From Blumeriella jaapii (lineage: Eukaryota > Ascomycota > Leotiomycetes > Helotiales > Drepanopezizaceae), in the NCBI GenBank assembly GCA_009599575.1, contig VWND01000003.1:1626001-1690000 (forward strand): 64,000 nt of DNA, written 5' to 3'. Shown in pieces: positions 23,293 to 35,407 of the stretch; position 1 is the stretch's first letter, and each line of letters opens with the position of its first letter. The translations under genes and the position numbers were made by a program. The notes below the pieces were generated by a model that was given only the letters and a program-made list of their open reading frames with translations, ran no database searches and had not been told where the DNA came from.

Positions 23293-24464
23293 ATGCCACC
23301 TCCTCGAAACCGCGAGCACCAATGGACACACTTCGAGGTAAGCACGTCCATCCAAATCCACACAGCAGGCTGCGATACATCCTGCGCCAATTTATGCCCT
23401 CCGTGCGCTATGGGGCGCGCAGAGCTCTCTTCCCCCATCTTCCGTCGCGCGCGTAGAAGCTAATGTCTGTCTCCCCTAGCTCCATACCATGCTCTGTCTG
23501 ATCGCCCGCGGCGTACATCTCGAGCAACGCCCAGAGAAGCGCACCGATGCGCCTTCCAAGGCCCGTCGCAACGCCGACGAGACGTTCTATACCGCCCTCA
23601 ACACCGCTCTTCATGGCAAGGATTACACGAAGGATATCCACAAGAAGGAGGTGACCCGGATGCTCGATCAGATGCTCGATGAGCGCAAGGGCGTCATTGG
23701 CAAGGGCGGCTTGGTTGAGAGACAGTTAATCGGGAGAATCACTCGAACCATGACGGCCACGTGGAACCGTACTCCAGCTATCAATTTCGATGGTAGCCTG
23801 AGTGAGTGGGAGCAGGGTAGGAAGGAGAAAGTTCTGTCGGAGTATGCGCTTCTGAGAGCAAGAGGTCCGGCTCCTGTCGAGGCTGCTGATGCTGATGCTG
23901 GTAAGTGGGGTCCCAACGCTTGCTTCGGTCATCTCTGACGTCTCGAAAGCCATGGCCGATGTTGGAGCTGTCGAGGAAGCTGCCAGCTGGAGCTACGCTG
24001 CAAAGGCGTTCCGTCCCCAGTCTGATGACACCGAGGTTCATCCATCCCGCCAGGAGAACTTGAGCAGCGGCAAGTCTCGAGCCGTGGACAACCCAGCTAT
24101 CACAAAGAAAAAGATCAGCCTGCATTACTTCGCAGTCCAACCTCCCTCCAAGGCTCTGGGCAAGTACCACATGGAGCCCTTGACCACGGTTCCTGCAAGA
24201 GATGAACATGCCCGCAACGAGACCACTTCTCCAAAGCAAAAGAGAGCTGGTCACCGTACTCGTGTCGTGTCTTCCGAGAATGCCCATTCTGGCTCTGGCG
24301 ATGATGACGCTCCCCCCGCTTACGCAAACGATCGTCTAGCAGGCGCTCGAGATGGTCGCCGAGATCCTCGGGTTGCCAACTTCGCCGACGACGGCATGGT
24401 CCCTGATCGCCGTAAGAGTGATCGGGATTTTGCAATGGGCGATTACTATTCAGAAGAAGAGTAA
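23293..24464 (+). CDS. Uncharacterised fungal protein
   Basis: I do not recognise the family. Exons 23293-23337, 23480-23900 and 23950-24464 total 981 nt, 326 aa, in frame; donors are GTAAGC and GTAAGT. It starts MPPPRNREHQWTHFE; the short first exon is inferred from the splice sites and the good match of phase. The first 150 residues are rich in charged helices (KEVTRMLDQMLDERKG, GRKEKVLSEYALLRARG) and look folded. The rest is hydrophilic and probably disordered, ending in an acidic tail (SEEE). There is no signal peptide or membrane segment. The Arg/Lys-rich C-terminal half could bind nucleic acid or other proteins, but that is speculation. Confidence 0.8.
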
Positions 24465-26623
24465 GCTACGGGATTGGCTGAGACGTGGTGGATGTGAGGC
24501 TTTGCTTCGACATCGACATCGTTGGTTCCGTTCTGCGCTGCCTTTTCATGATCACACCTTTTTGTGATTTACAAGAGTCGAATGGCCACCTTCTCTGCTT
24601 TTCTATCAGTCCAGAAGCTGGGAGATATGAGATCGTGGTCTTCCATACTTGCCTTGTCCAATACTTTTGCCCTGCCTTGGCTTAGAGTTGGCCCTGCCTT
24701 GGTTTAGAGTTGGCTAGCGCTGAATCTATGCGTTGCTCTGTTGCTTGCCTTGAAGGGGGTTTGATCAGGCAGGGTGACGATGGCAATAGAGCAATGAAAA
24801 TCATCAAACCAAATCGAAGACCGCAACGCGCTAAGTGCCTAGTTTCATAGAAGCGTGTCCGTGACTACTACTGCTATTGGGTTTTGCTAATCATTGCGTT
24901 CGTTCCATCTAGCTGCTTGGTATACTCGCCAATCAATTTTCGGCATTCTCTTTCACGAAGCGAAAAATCTCGGATGAAGAAATTAGCAATTACCAAAGTG
25001 AAACTCGTCAACACCGGTATCTGGTGCTAAAACACGGTCTGCAGCAAGGGGCTCTTGCTTGCTTACTAGTGCGTGACCAAGACTCGAGCACGAAGTGACT
25101 TATATGCAGGGTTTATCTAGGCGCAGCATCAGAAGAAGCTTGAGAGGAAGTGAAGGAATCAGCTGTTTGCCTTGGTCTTGCTTTCTACGTGCTGGGACCG
25201 GCATGCTTTGAAACCGGGGATGTGATCCACGCCAGCATTCTCCTTCTTTCTGCTCGAAGCCTGGAATTCCACGGAGGGTGCTTGCTCGTGAGGGGGCTCG
25301 CTGGATGCTGGTGCGGGGCTTGGATGCTCGGTTTGGCATTCTACCTGATGTGGCTTCTGTTTGTACAAGATCAGTATACGTGGTTAGGAAGAAGAGAATC
25401 GGAGGCTGCAATCGCTTGGTAGATGCATGTGTTATGTATTTGGATGGAAATCTTGGGATCCGGATTCGCGCTTTTCGAGACGTTGAGTTGGTAGTGAGAA
25501 TTTCATCGTCATCTGACTTGCTGTTATGAATTCGGTGCTTTGTTGTCATCTGCTATATGGGATTTGTTACGGCTGTAGCTGGTTGGAGGCTAGTTACAGT
25601 ACATAGGTAGGTAGGTATGTACAGTTGTAAGCCTTGTGTGGTACTGTACCTATAGGCAAACTACCAATCAGGGATGGTTGGCTCCTCCTATACCATCCCA
25701 GGATTCGCAAGACGCGAATACGCAACGCTTGTAAAAGAGGTTTCGCTTGCCAGTTACTGTATCGAGGATGTATGGAAGAGGACAATAAGCATTTGTCTCG
25801 AGGTCTTGGGACAAATCGAGATATTCATCCAGCCCTACTGCACGATGCGGATTCTGTGAAGGGGCATTTACGTGTTTGGCAAGAAATGAACGGGGGTTTT
25901 GATATCTGCAAACAAAGACTCTGTGCATGATGCTCTTTGGGTCTGAAATTTAGCTTTCAGAAGAGGTGTTTGGCATTGCTAAGGATATTGGCATTTGGCT
26001 TGCTGCTGTCAGCTTGGATTCGAAATTTAGCTTTCAGAAGAGGTGTTTGGTATTGCTAAGGATATTGGCATTTGGCTTGCTGCTGTCAGCTTGGACATCT
26101 GTTGTTGAAGATGGAAACGGGCTTTGTAACTGACAGCACCCGACACGAAAATTGTTGCGTCTCTTCTATCATGTAAATACTGTACTTGTCCTGTACACAC
26201 CGTGCTACGGAGAAGCCTGTCCTCCTCGAAGCAAGAACAAAGTAAACTCGACCTCGACCTCGAATCTAGACGAGTTCTGGGCCGAGGCGCGTGGCAAGGA
26301 GAGATTCCGCCGTTCGTCCAGAGTCTTGCAGCGGATCGTAACATCACTGGAGCATTAATGTTAGAGGGAGAGAGTATTCGCAAGTTCACAAGTGATACGA
26401 AGAGACACGTCGTTCGATGTCAAGCGAGGAGGCTGGGACGCCGCTCGCCCACGTGTAAACGGTCAACGCTCTGGACGTCATGCTGGGGAACGGACGGCCA
26501 ACGACTGAGACATTCCATTCCAAACCGCTCCAACCACATCCCGAAAACCCCCCCAACGCCCCATGGCGGCCAACCCACTACCATCTTAATCTGCGAGGAG
26601 ACTTCCTCCGCAATCCGCTCGCG
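24465..26623. other. Spacer with a 77-bp tandem duplication
   Basis: About 2.2 kb. Frames of 60-150 codons on both strands (for example 25100-25549 minus, 25150-25422 plus) overlap each other and have no recognisable motif. A TAGG repeat lies near 25600-25617. The last few hundred bases should be the promoter of the RMD1-family gene. Confidence 0.45.
25945..26095. repeat. Two-copy tandem duplication, 77-bp period
   Basis: 74 bp at 25945-26018 recur at 26022-26095 with one difference (GGCATTG versus GGTATTG), separated by 3 bp. It is a direct, recent duplication in non-coding DNA. Confidence 0.95.
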
Positions 26624-28409
26624 ATGGCTTCGACAGAGCCCAGCGAGAGCTCTCCTCTCCTCCCAGCCACGGCATGCAGCCCGACAGAAGCACAGCGAAA
26701 AGCTCGAAATGTCACCTTCAACCCCAACCCGTCGGTGATCTCCATCGACAGTGCCACGAATGCGACGACAGCCCCGCCATCGTCTGTCCTTCCTGGAAAT
26801 GTCTCGGCCGCAGCGCAGCAGCCCATGCTCTCGGCGCTGAACAGCAGAACGCGACGCCGAAATAGCTCAGGCTCTCCTCTGGTGCCCATGCCCAGTGCTC
26901 CCGTGTCTAAAATTGGCCCGCAGAGGACGACGAAGAACACGCAGAAGCTCAAGCTTCTCCCGAACCCAGAGATTGGTGACGAGGGGCCAGACGAGGAGAG
27001 CGGCAGAGATGTGTATTCGCAGTACACACGTATCAAGGACCCCACCGCGCGACGAGATGCGGCCAGGCTGGGCAAGGCAGACCGCGATCGATTACCCAGA
27101 GTTACAGCCTATTGCACCGCGAGCAAGTACCAGCTGGACAATCTCATGCGTTTCTTGAAAGGGCGAGGGAAGACCAAGGGCGCGAACCCGAAGCAGTTCG
27201 ACGAGTGCATATACACGCCTTACAACTATGGCAGGACGTTGGAGAGGGTACTGAGCAACAGCATGGACGTACAGTCTATGCCGCTGCAGATGAGAGAGCG
27301 CAGGCATTCGGACAGTGCTATCGAGGTGGAAGACCATCGCCGGGACCACATGATTGACCTGCACACCGAAGGCGGAGACACGACACTCAGGAATGGCGAG
27401 GGGAGTATGCCCAGCATGCAATCTCCCATTGTGGAAACTCGGTTACAAGACGAGACTCTCGCTACGGAAAACAACCTAGACTTTGACACGCAGATTCACA
27501 CTCCAGAGGTGTTCCTCTTCGACTACGGCGTGGTGGTGATTTGGGGCATGTCCCTCCAGCATGAGCAGCGGTTCTTGAAAGAGATCGCCAAATTCGAGAG
27601 TGAGAAGTTGGCCGCGGACGACGTCGAGACGGAGTGCTTCAACTTCTACTACACACGGGAGTACCAAGCGCGGATTTATAATGATTTTATCACTCTACGA
27701 GAGAAGGGGAACTATATGACGAAGCTTGCTATCTCACATGCCTTGGCCCAGAGCGTGAAGGTACAACCCCCTCCTCCTTCCTCTTACTTTCCTCGATTCG
27801 CCATACACATTCACGTGTTCTTGAACAGGACGGACTTCATACTGACGGACCCCAGACATCTCTTTTCGAAGAGCTGGTCAATAACACCATCGAGACGTGC
27901 AAAGACATCCCCACACAAATCGCCCTAACCGGCAAGATTGCCCTCAACCGCAAGCAGATCAACATGCAAATCGGCGAGCTGTTCATCCTGCGCATCAGCA
28001 TCCATCTCAACGGGTCCGTACTCGACACGCCCGAGCTCTTCTGGGTCGAACCGCAGCTGGAGCCCGTTTACCAGGCGGTGCGCAGCTACCTAGAGATGGA
28101 CCAGCGGGTGAGCCTGCTGACGGAGCGGCTGGACGTGATTGCGGATCTGTTGGCCGTGCTGAAGGATCAGTTGAGCCACGGGCATGGAGAAATGTTGGAG
28201 TGGATTGGTATGTGTTCCCCTTCTACTTACCTTTCTTCACCCCCAATATCCCTCTGAAATAGTTGATTTAACCATCTTCTACGTCTTCCGCTCCGCTCAA
28301 TTCATACGAGTATCAGCTAACAACACCACCAGTCATCGTCCTCATCGCTGCCGAGATCGTAGTTGCAGCCATCAACATCGTCGTCGACCTCTACGCTGGT
28401 GTCGACTAA
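26624..28409 (+). CDS. RMD1/RMND1 (DUF155) family membrane protein
   Basis: Exons 26624-27760, 27856-28207 and 28333-28409 give 1,566 nt and 521 aa in frame. Start MASTEPSESSPLLP is chosen over an upstream in-frame ATG at 26480, which lies in a leader-like stretch. Residues 1-150 are disordered and basic. From about 165 the family pattern begins (RVTAYCTASKYQLDNLMRFLK). The DUF155 core runs from about 293 (FLFDYGVVVIWG) through FNFYYTREYQARIYNDFITL and IGELFILRISIHLNGSVLDTPELFW. The C-terminus is a single membrane anchor (WIVIVLIAAEIVVAAINIVV, about 497-516). Relatives are yeast Rmd1/Rmd8 and S. pombe Sad1-interacting factors; the animal RMND1 is mitochondrial. Exact subfamily and location are not settled by the sequence. 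The lack of an obvious presequence favours the cytosolic-facing fungal group. Confidence 0.93.
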
Positions 28410-29547
28410 ACCATCATCTTCGCCATTAATTCCAATCCAACCCAGCCAACCGCCCTTCTTCTCTGGTCACCGAGAACACAAATGGCAAGTGGCGACCTGT
28501 ACTCTCTCTGTAAATATCCACTTCTCATCAAAGGCATGGCAAGGCGTTACGGTCCGAATCCTTTAGCGAAGAATCACGTGCATGGAGGGACTCTACGTTT
28601 TTGTTTTCTTCTTCTTTTTCTATTGGACATCGAGCGAGTGGGATCGCGTACTGTGCCGTGCCGTGCCGCGCCCGTGCTGTGCTGTGCTCTGCTGTGCGTA
28701 AGGTATTGTACATAAAGTTCAACTGTTTTAGGGGAAAGGACTGCGCGAAAGAGAAGGGCGAGCCCGCAGAGCACCTCGAATCGGTGGTCGGCGTAATGTT
28801 GGAAGCTGAATGTACATCTCGACACGCGGATGAATGAGAATCTAATCGTCTTGATCGATCGATCATAGACTGGCCAGGCTAGTGTAGTGTGGAGAGCTTG
28901 TGTACCGTCTCCATGGCGCGTTTCCTGGAACTGGAGCTGGAGCTGGCAGGAGGAGCCTGAGGAAAGCAGCGAGTGAATTCTTCGGTTTGTGGACTAACTT
29001 TAATGTACCTGTTCGTAGCTGGAATGAAGTGAAGTGAAGTGAAGTTCAACGGGCCGTAACATCTCTCCTGACGGGGCTGGGAAAAGGGAAGCCCATTGGG
29101 CCGGACAGGTAGGTAGGTATAGGTAGGTAGGTAGGTAGGTAGGTAGGTAGGTATGGAAAGTCATACAGCGATGACGGTAGTTGCCCACTATCATCGAGAA
29201 CTAGATATCATTTCGCTAGGCACATCCAAGCATGATATTCTCGCAAGACTTTGGCCTTTCAAGCCTTCGTCCCCGCCCGGTTTGCCAACCTGGCCCAGGA
29301 AAGCATTGCCTATCCAGCCCACCCATCGAACTCCACATCATGAGACCCAAAGATGCTGTTGTACAAATCCATCCCGTTCACCACGGACATTGTGCGAGGT
29401 TGTCCACTATGCTTGAGATGGGAATCTCGATATCGCTTTAATAGAAGGCGTCTTTCGATGGAGAGTATGTTTGCTGTATCGTCACCGTGGTGGGCGTTCT
29501 CTGGGGTCCCCTAAACGCCGAGATCGATTAATTACCAATGCCAAGCA
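28410..29547. other. Convergent intergenic region
   Basis: 3' flanks of two genes facing each other. Contains short GCCGTGCC and CTGGAG repeats and a TAGG array (29108-29153). No gene supported. Confidence 0.5.
29108..29153. repeat. TAGG tetranucleotide array
   Basis: About 11 units of AGGT with one TATAGGT interruption. The same motif recurs as CCTA or TAGG near 15190, 25605, 39850, 52480 and 53330. Confidence 0.9.
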
Positions 29548-31176
29548 TCACGCCCGGTTGACCGCCGTAAATCCGCCCGTATCAACAGCAGCAGCGGGAG
29601 TCCCAGAGTCATCCGCCATCTCTGTATCCTCGTCCCTCTCCTCACGCTTAAGCTCGCTGTCTGGTAGGGTCTGCCTAGCACCACCTGCGGTCTCCCTCTC
29701 AGCCTCACGCGCTTCTTTGATTTGCACGAAACGTAGATTAAAGTCATCCTTGGCCGTCTGAGAGAGCGCATGCCATCCTCTAATTAGTGCGCCCTCCACA
29801 TCATGCGGGTTCTGTTGCATAAGGGGGTGATCAGGGGTAAGCAATGGTCTCTCTTGTGCGCAGTAAAGTTCAAATACATCTGTGGGTTCGCGAGGCACAG
29901 AGACACCTGAGGGTGGGCCGGGTGCTGCGGCTATGTAGGTCCCATTCGTTGGGAAAGCGCGCTTGGGCGCAACTGAAGCCTGAGGAGTGGAGTTGCGCAG
30001 GGCATCAGTGTGTGTATGCGTATGTGAGAATGCGTCCGATGAAGGGGAGAGTGTGATGGGACGTTGCTGTATGAATGTGCTACCGGGACGACCATCGCCG
30101 AGCTCGGTCTGGAGAAAGTCAGGCTTGCGGTGGCCTCGCTTGATTCGAAGGGGCTTCTCTTTGGGCTGTTGAAAGGGGGAATGTTAGCTGGTTCGTAAAT
30201 ATCATGGATGGTGGTAGAAAGGACTTGAGAAAGCTTACAGATGGCGGTGGACTTGGGGTTCCATCTGAGTCCTCGACGTTGGTACTTGTTCGTTTTGCAA
30301 GCTGCTCGAGGAGGAACGATCGCTCGAGACGCATCTTTTGCACTGCACGACGAGCTCGGTCTGTTCGTATGCGTTGTGCATCATTGGCCTGTTCAACTTC
30401 ACTCAGGCGCTGCTTGAGCTCGATACATTTCCTTCTGTAGGCCTCTTCTACGGTCGGAGGGAGTTCAGGTGGTATTGCAGAGCCTTAAAAATATGTTAGT
30501 ATGTTTGTACAAGTTTTCCACACAAAATAAGAGAATGCTGATGTGTTGCGGACCGCTACTCGTCGAGAAATAGAAGCTCAATTCTGTAAGTCTCTCCTTT
30601 GGTAGAACGGCAGAGCCAAGGTATTCGAGCGCAGGAAGCTTCGTAGAATGCGAATCAGGTTCTCCAGCGCCATGATCGCTCCGCGTAGAACGGAATGTGC
30701 TAGACAACGGAGAAGCACGCCTACACATGCAGCGGCAATCCAATGAGCTTTCCGGACGATTTGGGGCCCGAATGGCGTGAGGTCTATTGAAACATCTCCC
30801 CTCGTCGAAATTCGATGTTCCAGGAGGGTACCAGCAGATGACCGGATGATGATGTTAAAAACCACAGCTCCTGGCAACCCCCCCATGTGTCCTCCAAGTA
30901 CGGCACGCAACCGTTGTTGATCATTCTTGTATGTTGTCCAGACGGCATGGTCGTTTGAGGCATAATTTGCCAATCGTCTAGCATATGTGGAAGTTCTCCT
31001 TGCAGATACCGAGCCCAAGGAGATGAATCGATAATTGCAGATAGAGACTTTTCCGGAGCACAGCGACATGAATCCAGCAGGTCCCGGGTGGAATAACTTC
31101 CAAGGCTGTATCCAATACACATCCCCGGGAGGAACAACGGGCATTGAAATTGCAACTTACCAGTGGGAGGGGCCAT
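29548..31176 (-). CDS. Nhp10-like INO80 complex subunit (HMG-like box)
   Basis: Probable INO80 chromatin-remodelling subunit. Exons 30483-30239 and 30165-29548 are secure. The helix AYRRKCIELKQRLSEVEQANDAQ...RARRAVQKMRLERSFLLEQL (about residues 18-70) matches the INO80 subunit F/Nhp10 domain. Residues about 180-245 (DVFELYCAQERPLL...EGALIRGWHALSQTAKDDF) look like a divergent HMG box. An acidic stretch and GGFTAVNR end it. The first exon is inferred: ATGGCCCCTCCCACTG at 31176-31161 with a strong GTAAGT donor joins in phase (MAPPTG-SAIPPELPP), giving 879 nt and 292 aa. This requires a 677-bp intron, long for this genome, so an intermediate exon or another start is possible. Confidence 0.78.
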
Positions 31177-31471
31177 GGTGGGCAGGGCAGTGCAGCTTGA
31201 GCAGTAGAGCAAGGCTCTGAGATTGAGTCCTGCGAGTCGAAGTTGTAAGATATCTTGCAGATCGGTGCGAGGAATAATCGACAAAGTGACGACGCGACAG
31301 AGACAGCGACAGCGACAACGTCGGACCGATCGGATAAATCACGGCCCGTCTCATCCCTGCAAGGCTGTTGAATGTACGCGAAATTTTGAACGCGACGAAC
31401 ATCACAAGAAGTCATTTCTACAGCACTACACCACCTTTTGACGACCTTGTCTGCCTCAAACCACCGTCAAA
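31177..31471. promoter_or_regulatory. Bidirectional promoter, INO80 subunit / CCT8
   Basis: 295 bp separate the two divergent start codons. It includes GACAGAGACAGCGACAGCGACAACG (31298-31322, given in part), a short purine-rich repeat, and no obvious TATA box. Shared promoter control of the two genes is inference from the geometry and depends on the inferred first exon of the INO80 subunit. Confidence 0.55.
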
Positions 31472-33271
31472 ATGTCCCTCAATATTCCCAACGCACCAAA
31501 TGCCAACCTCTTCAAGCAAGGTTACAACACGTAGCTTTCCCTCCCTTATTACTCTCCCCTCTCCCCGCGGATCGTCTACTGACCTGCCACAGCTACGATT
31601 CCGAGGATGGAGCAGTTCTCCGGAACATCGATGCTTGCCGCACCATCGCATCAACTGTGCAGACCTCTCTGGGACCGTACGGCCGAAACAAAATTGTCAT
31701 CAATCATCTGCAGAAGATGATCCTCACCTCAGACGCCGCAACGATCCTTCGCGAACTCGATGTGGTACACCCCGCAGCCAAGCTGGTCGTGATGGCAAGT
31801 CAGCAACAAGAGGCGGAGATGGGAGATGCTACGAACCTGGTCATTGTTCTTGCGGGCGAGCTGCTGAGGAAAGCCGAGGATCTGCTGCGAATGGGGCTCA
31901 AGACCAGTGATGTTATTCGAGGTTATGAGCTGGCCCAGACCTTTGCTCTACAGGAGATTGAGAACTTAGTTGTGGATAAGGTGGAAGATATCAGGTCGCA
32001 ACCGGAGCTGAGCAAAGCCATTCGGACTGTCGTCGCCAGCAAGCAGAGCGGAAGCGAGGATTTCCTGGCAGATCTGGTGGCCGAGGCGGTTCTGGCTGTG
32101 CTCCCTAAGAACCCAGTGAACTTCAACGTCGACAATGTCCGCGTGGTCAAGATCATGGGCGGAAGTCTGGAGCAAAGCAGAGTCGTCAAGGGTATGGTCT
32201 TTGGCCGGGAGCCAGATGGATCCATCAAGAAGGCTGTCAGAGCTAAAGTCGGTGTTTACTCGTGCCCGATCGATACCAGCGTGACCGAAACCAAGGGCAC
32301 GGTTCTTTTACACAACGCCAAAGAGATGATGGATTTCACCAAGGGAGAAGAGACTCAATTAGAGGCCCAGATCAAGGAGTTATTCGATTCTGGTCTTCGT
32401 GTGGTGGTTGCTGGCTCCACCGTTGGAGAGCTTGCAATGCACTATCTCAACCGTTTTGGAATCCTGGTTATCCGTATTCTGAGCAAGTTTGAGCTTCGCA
32501 GATTATGTAGAGTAGTGGGAGCTACGCCGTTAGCAAGACTAGGCGCCCCTATGCCTGACGAGATGGGAAGTATTGACGTTGTCGAGACCTTGGAAATTGG
32601 GGGAGACCGAGTCACAGTTTTCAGGCAAGAGAACGAGGCGACGAGAACGGCCACGCTTGTCATTCGTGGTGCCACACAAAACCACCTGGATGACATTGAG
32701 CGTGCCGTTGATGACGGAGTCAACGTCGTCAAAGCCATCACAAGAGATCCCAGATTGGTGCCTGGTGCAGGTGCAACAGAGATGCAGTTGGTCGAGCGGA
32801 TACAAGCCTTCGGTGACAAGACTCCTGGGCTGGCACAGTATTCCATTCGCAAGTTCGGTGAGGCTTTTGAGGTAATTCCTCGCACCTTGGCTGAGAGTGC
32901 TGGCCTCGACGCTACGGAAGTGCTGAGTAGACTGTATACCGCGCATCACAAGAAGGACGCCTGGGATACTGGTGTCGATATTGAGGTGAGTTCTTCTTGT
33001 ATGCACCTTCGCTCAGTACTAACGAGGCTCAGAATGAGGACAACACCGGCACTCTGGACACCAAGCAGGAGGGCATTCTGGATCTACTGATCTCTAAGAG
33101 CTGGGCTATCAAGCTAGCGACTGAGGCTGCCCGAACCGTGCTTTCTGTAGACCAAATCATCGTTGCGCGACAAGCTGGTGGACCTAAACCCCCTGGACCC
33201 AACCCTGTAAGAACTTCTACCCATCGTCTAAGACTCTCACTAACAACGTACAGAACTGGGATGAGGATTAA
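31472..33271 (+). CDS. CCT8: T-complex protein 1 subunit theta
   Basis: One of the eight subunits of the cytosolic chaperonin TRiC/CCT, which folds actin and tubulin using ATP. Exons 31472-31530, 31593-32985, 33033-33206 and 33254-33271 give 1,644 nt and 547 aa, the usual family length. Motifs in order: FKQGYNTYDSEDGAVLRNID at the N-terminus; SLGPYGRNKIVIN (about 45-57) and GDATN (about 98-102) for nucleotide binding in the equatorial domain; VKIMGGSLEQSRVVKGMVF; VVAGSTVGELAMHYLNRFGI in the apical domain; LVPGAGATEMQL (about 407-418), the conserved P-G-x-G-A-x-E element; and SVDQIIVARQAGGPKPPGP near the C-terminus. The last exon encodes only NWDED. All catalytic elements are intact. Confidence 0.97.
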
Positions 33272-34473
33272 GTGTTAGACTAGAGGCGCTGGGAATGTAT
33301 GATACCACGGCGCATACGATGAGCCTCCATAAAGTGACCTAATGAAAGCGTGTCAATGGTTGCGTCCCAGATCTACTCATCTTACATCCGAAATGTTCAT
33401 TTACTCTGACTACTTTCCGCATTGTTACGATCGAAGCATCTGCTGCAGTGGCACTACACCCTTGACGTCGTAGCAGATCACTGGCCCGTTCGCATCTAAC
33501 TGCAAAAGACTCCCCGTATCCGTTTGCTTCAATCCGCGTCATCGGAGAGAGGGCCCTTTCCAGCCCCTAAAGCGAATACCCCCTTCTTGAGACTTGTTCT
33601 CCATCTTGCTTAATCGATCCTCGACATCCACCTCGTTAACACTTGCAAGATAGCAACCCTCTTACCCCAAGCATCACGTCACAGCAAGTGGTTGACGAGC
33701 GCAGGTTCGAACATCAACTCTGGAAGCTATCCAGCGGTGGTTCTTGACGATCATAAACTCCCCTCCCCTCTCCCCCCCTTCTTCGGTCTTGGTTACATGC
33801 TTTGAAGTTTACAAACTTGTGTATTCTTAACTTTGTAAAGAAGTTGATAATGCATATGTTGTCGAGGTCATCTTATGTCAACATCGCTAAATAAGGCCCA
33901 TTTTTGGCTATGTAAATGTGCTTGTAAATACACATGTTCTAACAATTGCATCTACTACATCACAGACCAAGTAATTGCCTACGTTAGGTCTGCAAAGAAA
34001 GCACTCGGAGGAAGAACTCCAAAGACCTCAGGAGACGCTCATCTCAGAGTCACGTGACGTAGAGGAACCGATCCCCGCGGATTCTTTGGGGGCTTGGTGA
34101 TGAGGAGGTTGGAAATGTATTGTTCCATCGATGATCATCAAAGCACGACAAAGGTGTTCTGGTAGATCTTTATAGAGTACTAACTCATAGATCCATCTGC
34201 TATTGATTCACGCTCTTTCAGGCAAGCAGGCTATAGCCCATGTCACCCCTCGAGTCAAGATATAAAGCTATCATCAACCTTTCTTGAATTCACGAACAAC
34301 TATGAGAATACTAATCCTCGCCTAGCCATTCACCCTTGAAACGCATTACTCACCAACTGCCTCTCGCTACTGCGAACTGCCGCTGCGTCTGTAGATGCAA
34401 ACTACCAATGCGACGCAGCACACGACTCCGGAAGTCCATCCTTCCTCCCACAAAGAAAGCTCGCATCCACAAG
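33272..34473. other. Spacer between CCT8 and the Nudix gene
   Basis: About 1.2 kb without a supported gene. A GGTTCGAA at 33704 resembles a tRNA box B but has no partner stem and no box A. The right side is the Nudix promoter and leader. Confidence 0.5.
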
Positions 34474-35407
34474 ATGGCAACGTTCAAACTCCCCAATACA
34501 AACGTCCCAATCAATCTCATCGACGGCCTTTCTCAAGATGAAGTCCTCTCGTTCCCGGCTTTCAAGGTCGAGCCCCTCCCTCCCCAAAGAACTGTCTGGC
34601 CATGTACTAAAGAAGAACAGAACTGGATCGCAACCCTCCGATCCAACATGGCCCTTCAAGATGACCCCAAGCACAGCTTTCACAGTAAGCCCTACGTCTT
34701 GCGAGACATCAAGATTCAAGCTGTCGACCGCTTCGGCGCCCGCATCGGCTTCATGAAGCTCGTGGCCACCATCACCAATGCGGCCGGCGAGCGCCTCCCC
34801 GGCGCCGTCTTCTTGCGCGGCGCCTCCGTCGGCATGCTCGTACTTCTCCAGCCCGACGACCTCCCCGACGATTGCCTGGACGAGAAACACGTGATCATGA
34901 CCGTGCAGTCGCGCGTCGCGGCCGGCGGCCTGCAGTTCGTCGAGCTGCCTGCGGGGATGGTGGACAACGGGACCTTTACGGGCACGGCGGCGAGAGAGAT
35001 CAAGGAAGAGACTGGGCTAGAGATCTCGGAGCAGGATTTGGTCAATATGAGCGAGCTAGCGGTTCCAGATAAGGACGGCGAGGAGACGTGTCCGAATGCG
35101 ATGTTCCCGAGTGCGGGCGGCTGCGATGAGTATATCCCCCTTTATCTGCATGAAGAGAGGGTCCCGAGAGCTACTTTGAAAGAGTGGACAGGGAAGTTGA
35201 CGGGGTTGAGGAGTCAGGGTGAGAAGGCGAGTTGACTTTTTCTTTCCCTAGTCGGTTGGTGACTACGGCTGTAAGGGCTGACCTGAGGAACAGATTACTC
35301 TTAAGCTTGTCAAACTAGAGGACTTGTGGAAAGAAGGTGCCCGAGACGCGAAAGCCTTGTCTGCGTTGGCGTTGTACGAAGGGCTCAAGCGGAACGGGAA
35401 GATCTGA
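34474..35407 (+). CDS. Nudix hydrolase, ADP-sugar diphosphatase type
   Basis: Likely cleaves ADP-ribose or ADP-sugars; closest in pattern to plant NUDX14-type enzymes. Exons 34474-35226 and 35294-35407, 867 nt, 288 aa. Start MATFKLPNT is preferred; in-frame ATGs at 34408 (an Arg-rich extension that might act as a mitochondrial presequence) and 34336 are alternatives. Residues about 100-130 (GARIGFMKLVATITN, PGAVFLRGASVGMLVLL) lead into the Nudix box, ELPAGMVDNGTFTGTAAREIKEETGLEI. It keeps the REIKEETGL metal-binding core, while the first Glu of the standard G-x5-E is not present, as in the NUDX14 group. The single intron (35227-35293) begins with GC rather than GT. Only this splice restores the family C-terminus (GEK-ITLKLVKLEDLWKEGARDAKAL...LYEGLKRNG). 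Confidence 0.9.
35227..35293 (+). other. GC-AG intron of the Nudix gene
   Basis: The exon ends GAGAAG and the intron starts GCGAGT, a good match to the GC-donor consensus AG|GCAAGT, ending ACAG before ATTACT. The nearby GT at 35219-35220 gives the wrong phase, and reading through stops at TGA (35233-35235). Confidence 0.8.

Noticed and set aside
33695..33725. GGTTCGAA resembling a tRNA T-loop (box B)
   Set aside because: No complementary T-stem and no box A about 40 bases upstream.
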